DNA of 64,000 nt from Margaritifera margaritifera (lineage: Eukaryota; Mollusca; Bivalvia; Unionida; Margaritiferidae). Positions 60,801 through 64,000 of the stretch are shown in pieces. Position 1 is the first letter of the stretch; the number at the start of each line of letters is the position of its first letter. The notes below the pieces were generated by a model. The model made no database searches. It was not told where the DNA came from and was given only the letters and a program-made list of their open reading frames with translations. The stretch lies in NCBI GenBank assembly GCA_029931535.1, contig JAQPZY010001684.1, forward strand, positions 744,001 through 808,000. Reading direction: 5' to 3'. The position numbers were made by a program, and so were the translations under genes.

Positions 60801-61933
60801 TGTTTATGCTGACCCAAGACTCTTTACTTTTTCAGTGAAAAAAATGGAAAATAATATTTTTTAAAAGTTTAAATGGAAAGTAAATATTATTTAAAACACC
60901 CCAAAAATAAAAATTAAATGAAAGATAATATTTATGAATTTACTTTATGCTGATGAAAGATGTTCCCAGAAAATTTTAACATATTTGTGTACAGTTTAAA
61001 TGCTCAATTTTAACTGTTTATGGTTTGCAAAATAACTGTTCAACTGTTGTAGACACATGTAACAATATCATACAAATATTAACTAAAACCACGTCAGATG
61101 GATATAGAATATTTAAATATTATTAAAACGAACACAAGTTCATGCTGTAATTCATCATTTATAACTAGTGAATTTTTTAAAAATGATAAGATCATGAGAT
61201 CAAAATTGACCCCCCAAAAATACTTACAGCTTTTGAGTATTGATTATTTCAGTATCAAAACCTGATTTATATATTTCAAAGCATGGATAAATGCTAACCA
61301 TAGTTAAAAATATCCCAACTAACTGAGACTGTGATCTTGAACATCATAGCAGACTGCACTACAATCAGAATACATATTTACATTATGCTTTAGGGTTATA
61401 CAACATTTACACAAAAAAGATTATATTAACCTGTAACTGTCTTCTAAAACTGTTCTGGCCCTTTTTATTTGGGCAAGGACACTGTGCAATGTACTCATCA
61501 ATGGGTGACACCATTTTGCTAAAACACTATACCTTGCTTTTAAGTGACCATTGATCAGCAGGTGATGATTCAGTGAATCAAAAGCAAGTTTATGTAAACA
61601 ATCAAGGATGTACTCAAAGCAAGCTCAAATCACACATGGGCAAGATCAATTTTCCTGTGAGCTACCCTGGTTCTTCAGCCCTGCTCAAGTTTCATTTAAA
61701 TTTTCACTGTGAATGCAGTGGATCACTTTTTAAAACATTTTTAGCATTAAATATCTGCAAGACACTGCTGTGCAGGCAATAATAAGAGAATGAGATCACT
61801 TTTCTGTCTGATGAATTTAATGAAAAAAAACCCATAAAAACAAATAATAAAAGTAAATTATAAAACCTCATTACCTTTGTTTAGCTTCAGCCCTCAGTCT
61901 CTGTTTTGTCTTTTCTGCCTCCTGCACCTTTGC
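36025..61933 (-). CDS. GLE1: GLE1, mRNA-export factor (5' end beyond window)
   Basis: Nine exons join on the minus strand: 61,933-61,875, 58,531-58,245, 53,540-53,464, 50,715-50,592, 49,930-49,838, 49,470-49,364, 42,984-42,775, 39,137-38,947 and 36,475-36,025. They total 1,599 nt, every phase fits and there is no internal stop, giving 532 residues plus stop. Residues 1-115 are coiled coil, 116-182 an Ala/Ser-rich linker and about 250-532 the Gle1 C-terminal domain. Key matches to the animal family are DFQKAVNIPI, the LLSGQPV loop, KKGEEQV, KYLKRMSGIMRLYAA, DVTATMIFDLL and the PSSFWTS terminus. In known species GLE1 sits at the cytoplasmic face of the nuclear pore. With inositol hexakisphosphate it activates DDX19/Dbp5 to release proteins from exported mRNA. 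Only the N-terminal part is missing from view. This copy looks functional. Confidence 0.93.
36548..36640 (+). mobile_element. possible MITE terminus
   Basis: CTCCCCGTTATAACATGC followed by TATAATGCTATTCCAGATA resembles the sequence at 3,972 and pogo-like ends. It lies in the GLE1 intron just upstream of the last exon. No partner end was confirmed. Confidence 0.3.
36980..37132. mobile_element. long hairpin (inverted repeat, about 61-bp arms)
   Basis: The arm 36,980-37,040 (ACCAAAGACCAACTTATTGT ... GATCACAG) is complementary to 37,071-37,132 with roughly a fifth of positions mismatched, around a 30-base loop. It resembles a MITE. If transcribed as part of the GLE1 intron it would fold into a long stem. 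Confidence 0.75.
37529..37850 (+). repeat. 27-bp minisatellite, about 12 units
   Basis: Units of GATATTCAGTACTGGATCAA CATTGAT. Because 27 is divisible by three, open frames run along it (repeating DIQYWINID in one frame), interrupted by a small deletion in the third unit. One frame continues about 40 codons into unique sequence to 37,977. It lies in a GLE1 intron on the opposite strand, and I do not take it as a gene. Confidence 0.92.
37978..38946. other. GLE1 intron, no other feature
   Basis: AT-rich intron sequence between the last two GLE1 exons; nothing else recognised. Confidence 0.55.
38947..39137 (-). CDS. GLE1: GLE1 exon, Gle1 domain middle
   Basis: Acceptor GATATTTCAG and donor GTAAGT enclose 191 nt. 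It reads KKGEEQVSSKHDTAFAIAMV, TVGLWSEHPDLGELLLGHFY and ends SSQEYF plus two bases. It aligns with the [20 protein letters not shown] block of the human protein. Confidence 0.92.
39139..39280. mobile_element. foldback element abutting the GLE1 splice acceptor
   Basis: The terminus GAAATATCATATTTACCCAT with ATATAACACACAC matches the family end at 17,704 (GAAATACCGTATTTACCCAT). Inside is the hairpin ACAGCCTAGACCCTGATCTG ... GATGGCAGATCTGGGTCTATGC, and the far end reads GTTGGGCGTGTGTTACACCC. Its near end lies within a few bases of the acceptor of the exon at 39,137. Confidence 0.75.
39285..40135 (+). repeat. diverged tandem repeat ('AATGGCAATAACTCTAACA' type)
   Basis: About six units of 130-150 bp combining AAGCTACAAGACAAAAATGG, AATATGCACATCTTCAGGTG and AAGTTTCATGGCAATCC phrases. 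GLE1 intron. Confidence 0.8.
40180..40960 (+). repeat. diverged tandem repeat ('GGCCATATTGGATGTAAGAT' type)
   Basis: About five units with GGCACCATTTTCATTTAGGA, AAAATCCCATGTCAATATGA and AGCAATAACAAGATTTTAAA. Related to 23,040-23,400 and 52,660-53,040 in the arms. Confidence 0.8.
41040..42270 (+). repeat. diverged tandem repeat ('AATTTGGTTGAAATCCAACA' type)
   Basis: About eight units of 130-150 bp with GTAAAGTAATGCTGCAGAAA, TGATAATGTGGAATGCTGGA and CAAGGTCTTATCAATATAAA. Same family as 20,990-21,740 and 54,320-55,030. Confidence 0.8.
42463..42655 (+). repeat. 57-bp minisatellite, about 3.4 units
   Basis: Units of GATCATTGCCCAATATATGC TGCTCAGGGCATGTAACTGG TTGGGCCATAAACA, ending about 120 bp from the exon at 42,775. 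Confidence 0.9.
42775..42984 (-). CDS. GLE1: GLE1 exon, start of the Gle1 domain
   Basis: Acceptor GTTCATTTCAG and donor GTGGTT enclose 210 nt (70 codons, phase 0 at both ends). It reads SKKLKFDFQKAVNIPINAIS and then LLRLTSLLSGQPVEVGNKRI, ending NLIARMI. It matches the human [20 protein letters not shown] and LLSGKPV blocks. Confidence 0.92.
43400..44540 (+). repeat. diverged tandem repeat with GACCTTTGACC core
   Basis: About nine units of 120-140 bp with phrases GTGACCTTGACCTTTGA, CCAAAATCAACAGGCTTCTT, CCCCAAGTGCAAGCCATC and ACAAAGTTTGGTCCAGG. Same family, mostly inverted, as 20,091-20,940. Confidence 0.85.
44806..44978 (+). repeat. 42-bp minisatellite, four units
   Basis: Units of CCAAACCAAAATAGAGTACT AATTGCAAAATATGCATTAT CTA. 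Confidence 0.9.
44979..45850. other. GLE1 intron, nothing recognised
   Basis: AT-rich intron sequence; the frame at 45,598-45,858 has no recognisable protein features. Confidence 0.5.
45954..46032. mobile_element. short hairpin element
   Basis: TAGTTGTCACGTGCAGTCAA at the left edge pairs with TTGACTGCACATGACAACTA at the right edge, extending into flanking bases for about 30 bp, around a loop of about 17 bases. A partial duplicate of the flank (ATATACCTTACCTGTTAGTT) lies just upstream. Confidence 0.75.
46033..48163. other. GLE1 intron, nothing recognised
   Basis: AT-rich intron sequence running to the inner edge of the right arm. No gene or clear repeat. Confidence 0.55.
48999..49170 (+). 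repeat. 57-bp tandem triplication, right arm only
   Basis: CAGCAATCTAGACATACTGG begins at 48,999, 49,056 and 49,113. The left arm has a single copy (about 26,888-26,945), so this expanded after, or was lost since, the duplication. Confidence 0.93.
49364..49470 (-). CDS. GLE1: GLE1 exon before the Gle1 domain
   Basis: TGTTTCAG acceptor and GTAAGA donor; reads VELPCVDIRTFLEYTRLEEK and on to SLSATPQ, ending in phase 0 for the exon at 42,984. Left copy at 26,590. Confidence 0.9.
49838..49930 (-). CDS. GLE1: GLE1 short exon
   Basis: AAATACAG acceptor and GTAAGT donor enclose 93 nt reading VKMTIHDHNEVLNKIKLRVC then EEEHAFVQVYK. The left copy of this exon is split by an insertion. Confidence 0.88.
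50592..50715 (-). CDS. GLE1: GLE1 Ser/Ala linker exon
   Basis: Acceptor TTAACACAG and donor GTTTGT enclose 124 nt reading VPTGFPLASSTPIVVASQSS, then QSGASYGVVTSTAAAAAGTE. Intact frame, unlike the left copy. Confidence 0.88.
50980..52188 (-). repeat. satellite B, right arm (29-bp unit, about 42 copies)
   Basis: Complement of the left array, with units like GTATGAGGATTTAAGGATGC TAATGTTGT. A few units are irregular or compressed, for example near 51,617 and 51,742. Confidence 0.95.
52660..53040 (-). repeat. diverged tandem repeat, mirror of 23,040-23,400
   Basis: Same phrases reverse-complemented (GGTGGCCATATTGAATGTC, AGGAGGAGTAGTAACAAG). One substitution adds a stop in the otherwise shared chance frame. 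Confidence 0.7.
53464..53540 (-). CDS. GLE1: GLE1 Ala/Lys linker exon
   Basis: TTTTTGCAG acceptor, 77 nt reading (E)AANKAGQKADADAAAAAAEA and AKKAK, then a non-consensus GTCATT donor. It has two more Ala codons than the left copy. Confidence 0.82.
54320..55985 (-). repeat. dispersed repeat blocks, mirror of 20,091-21,740
   Basis: The two diverged tandem families seen at 20,091-20,940 and 20,990-21,740, in reverse order. The core 55,148-55,585 is almost identical to its left partner. Confidence 0.8.
56829..57700 (-). mobile_element. pogo/Tigger-type transposase fragment, right arm only
   Basis: On the minus strand, 57,018-57,401 reads DHKTQITILLAVRKYGTLLL, QLIYTGKS, LPKGVVFPHYWDVTQTDSHW and AVAIFDVFRAHQSAKML. 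That is the DDE_1 endonuclease core of Tigger-like transposases, including the conserved FDVF.AH block. The N-terminal DNA-binding domain and first catalytic block are missing. The left arm at 19,241-19,262 shows an uninterrupted junction (TATACTCTGTTGTAATTAG), so the segment was inserted on the right or removed from the left. A poly-T run lies at about 57,637-57,654. Confidence 0.85.
57709..57805 (+). repeat. (TA)n microsatellite, right arm
   Basis: TA run with one interruption, mirror of 19,163-19,241 and longer. Confidence 0.97.
58245..58531 (-). CDS. GLE1: GLE1 main helical exon
   Basis: Acceptor ATGTTTCAG and donor GTAAGT enclose 287 nt reading (R)EEELQLHLESIQKSHSDL, SSFKYQQHLSEAAKKSINLI, and ending AYEFWKEGF plus one base. 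Long helices consistent with the Gle1 coiled-coil region. Confidence 0.9.
58563..59340. repeat. foldback remnant and palindromic dispersed repeat, right arm
   Basis: Mirror of 17,701-18,405. Relative to the left it holds about 130 extra bases around 58,950-59,080, bounded by GGAGATCATAAAG and TTTTATAATCTCC. Confidence 0.65.
59395..61874. other. GLE1 intron, nothing recognised
   Basis: Mirror of 15,160-17,700, AT-rich, with low-complexity T and G runs near 60,400 and 60,520. No other gene. Confidence 0.6.
61875..61933 (-). CDS. GLE1: GLE1 coiled-coil exon (first exon in window)
   Basis: CACCAAGAG-type acceptor (here TAGCACCAAGAG) and GTAATG donor enclose 59 nt reading AKVQEAEKTKQRLRAEAKQ plus two bases. 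Upstream exons lie beyond the satellite and the window edge. Confidence 0.85.
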
Positions 61934-61964
61934 CTCTTGGTGCTAGATAAACAAAAAGATAACT

Positions 61965-64000
61965 AGACTGTAAATGCACTTTGATTTGTGAGTTAGTATA
62001 AAGCACAGACTGTAAATTCACTTTGATTTATGAGTTAGTATAAAGCATGGATTGTAGTATAATGCACAGATTGTAAATTCACTTTGATTTGTGAGTTAGT
62101 ATAAAGCATGGATTGTAGTATAATGCACAGACTGTAAATTCACTTTGATTTGTGAGTTAGTATAAAGCATGGATTGTAGTATAATGCACAGACTGTAAAT
62201 TCATTTTGATTTGTGAGTTAGTATAAAGCATGGATTGTAGTATAATGTTTGGACTGTAAATCACTTTCATTTGTGAGTTAGTATAAAGTATGGACTGTAG
62301 TATAATGCATGGTCTGTAAATTCACTTTGATTTGTGATTTAGTATAAAGTATGGACTACAGTATGCATGGACTGTAAATTCATTTTAATTTGTGAGTTAG
62401 AGTCAAGCACGAACTGTAGTCTAATGCATGGACTGTAAATTCACTTTGATTTGTGAGTTAGTATAAAGCATGGACTGTAATTAACTTTGATTTGTGAGTT
62501 GATATAAAGCATGGACTGTAGTATAATGCACAGACTGTAAATTCACTTTGATTTGGCTGTTAATATAAAGCACAGACTGTAAATGCACTTTTATTTGTGA
62601 GTTAGTATAAAGCATGGACTGTAAATTCACTTTAATTTGTGAGTTAGTATAAAGCATGGACTGTAGTATAAAGCATGGACTGTAAATTCACTTTAATTTG
62701 TGAGTTACTATAAAGCATGAACTGTAGTATAATGTATGGACTCTAAATTCACTTTGATTTGTATTTTAGTATAAAGCATGGACTGTAGTATAATGCACAG
62801 ACTGTAAATTCACTTTGATTTGTGAACTAGTATAAAGCATGTACTGTGAATGCACTTTGATTTGTGAGTTAGTATAAAGCAAAGACTGTAAATTCACTTT
62901 GATTTGTGAGTTAGTATAAAGCATGGATTGTAAAATAAAGCACAGACTGTAAATTCACTTTGATTTATGAGTTAGTATAAAGCATGGATTGTAGTATAAT
63001 GCACAGATTGTAAATTCACTTTGATTTATGAGTTAGTATAAAGCATAGACTATAAATTCACTTTGATTTGTGATTTAGTATAAAGCATGGACTGTAGTAT
63101 AATGTATGGACTGTAGTATAATGCATGGTCTGTAAATTCATTTTAATTTGTGAGTTAGAGTCAAGCACGAACTGTAATCTAATGCATGGACTGTAAATTC
63201 ACTTTGATTTGTGAGTTAGTATAAAGCACGGACTGTAAATTCACTTTGATTGTGAGTTAGTATAAAGCACAGACTGTAATTCACTTTAATTTGTGAGTTA
63301 GTATAAAGCATGGACTGTAGTATAATGCACAGACTGTAAATTCACTTTGACTTGTGTTAATATAAAGCACAGACTGTAAATGCACTTTTATTTGTGAGTT
63401 AGTATAAAGCATGGACTGTAAATTCACTTTAATTTGTGACTTACTATAAAGTACCATAGTATAATGCATGTACTGTAAATTCACTTTGATTGGTGAGTTA
63501 GTATAAAGCATGGACTGTAGTATGCATGTACTGTAAATTAACTTTAATTTGTTAGTATAAAGCATTGACTATAGGATAATGCACGGACTGTAAATTCACT
63601 TTGATTGGTGAGTTAGTATAAAGCATGGACTGTAAATTCACTTTGATTTGTGAGTTAGTATAAAGCCTGGACTGTAGTATAATGCATTGACTATACATTC
63701 ACTTTAATTTCTGAGTTAGTATAAAGCATGGACTAAAGTATAATGCATGGACTGTAAAGTCACTTTATTTTGTGAGTTAGTATAAAGCATGGAATGTAGT
63801 ATAAAGCACAGACTGTTAATTCACTTTGTTTGGTGAGTTAGTATAAAGCATGGACTATAAATTCACTTTGATTTGTGAGTTAGTATAAATCATGGACTGC
63901 AATTCACTTTGATTTGTGAGTTAGTATAAAGCATGGACTGTAAATTCACTTTAATTTGTGAGTTACTATAAAGCATGGACTGTAGTATCATGCAGGGACT
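61965..64000 (-). repeat. satellite A, right arm (runs off the window)
   Basis: Reverse complement of the 12,252-13,346 array: units of GACTGTAAATTCACTTTGAT TTGTGAGTTAGTATAAAGCA plus a longer variant with GTAGTATAATGCA. At least 2 kb here against 1.1 kb on the left. Confidence 0.95.

Larger units (their letters stand above)
48164..64000 (-). repeat. right arm of the large inverted duplication (continues past window)
   Basis: Reverse-complement counterpart of the left arm. Order from the inner edge: GLE1 exons at 49,364, 49,838 and 50,592, satellite B, the linker exon at 53,464, dispersed repeats, a private Tigger fragment, (TA)n, the helical exon at 58,245, the coiled-coil exon at 61,875, then satellite A. 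This arm is continuous with the GLE1 C-terminal exons in the spacer and therefore looks like the parental locus. Confidence 0.92.

Overview
This window looks like AT-rich nuclear DNA from an animal, most likely a bivalve mollusc or a close relative. The coding exons are short, spliced and separated by kilobase introns. The rest is packed with LINE, hAT and pogo/Tigger remnants, foldback elements, minisatellites and diverged dispersed repeats of a kind I associate with bivalve genomes. The organism assignment is inference. I saw no bacterial-style operons, CRISPR arrays, tRNAs or rRNAs.

The dominant structure is a large imperfect inverted duplication. The left arm runs from about 12,252 (possibly further left) to 27,788, and the right arm from 48,164 to beyond the window end. 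A spacer of about 20.4 kb separates them. The arms carry the same two satellites, the same (TA)n tract, the same dispersed repeats and the same exons, in opposite orientation. They differ by several private insertions, deletions and changes in repeat copy number.

The gene inside is GLE1, the mRNA-export factor that activates the DEAD-box helicase DDX19/Dbp5. The minus-strand copy has nine exons in the window (61,933 down to 36,025). Their splice phases fit perfectly and encode the last 532 residues, from the coiled coil to the natural stop. Its 5' exons lie beyond 64,000. The plus-strand copy in the left part (7,490-26,696) has eight recognisable exons but no C-terminal Gle1 domain. It carries a 13-nt frameshifting deletion, a lost splice donor next to it, and a 343-bp insertion in the following exon, so it reads as a truncated pseudogene.

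Just past the left breakpoint, at 28,376-28,660, is the last exon of a YDJC-like (carbohydrate deacetylase family) gene, with an apparent one-base frameshift. Its upstream exons are not visible, so the duplication breakpoint seems to have cut into this gene.

Layout: 1-7,489 holds two LINE fragments, microsatellites and foldback elements. 7,490-12,251 holds the first pseudogene exons and a decayed hAT transposase. 12,252-27,788 is the left arm. 27,789-48,163 is the spacer, with the YDJC exon, a minus-strand LINE, several minisatellites, the three GLE1 C-terminal exons and long blocks of diverged tandem repeats. 48,164-64,000 is the right arm, with six more GLE1 exons and a private pogo/Tigger fragment.
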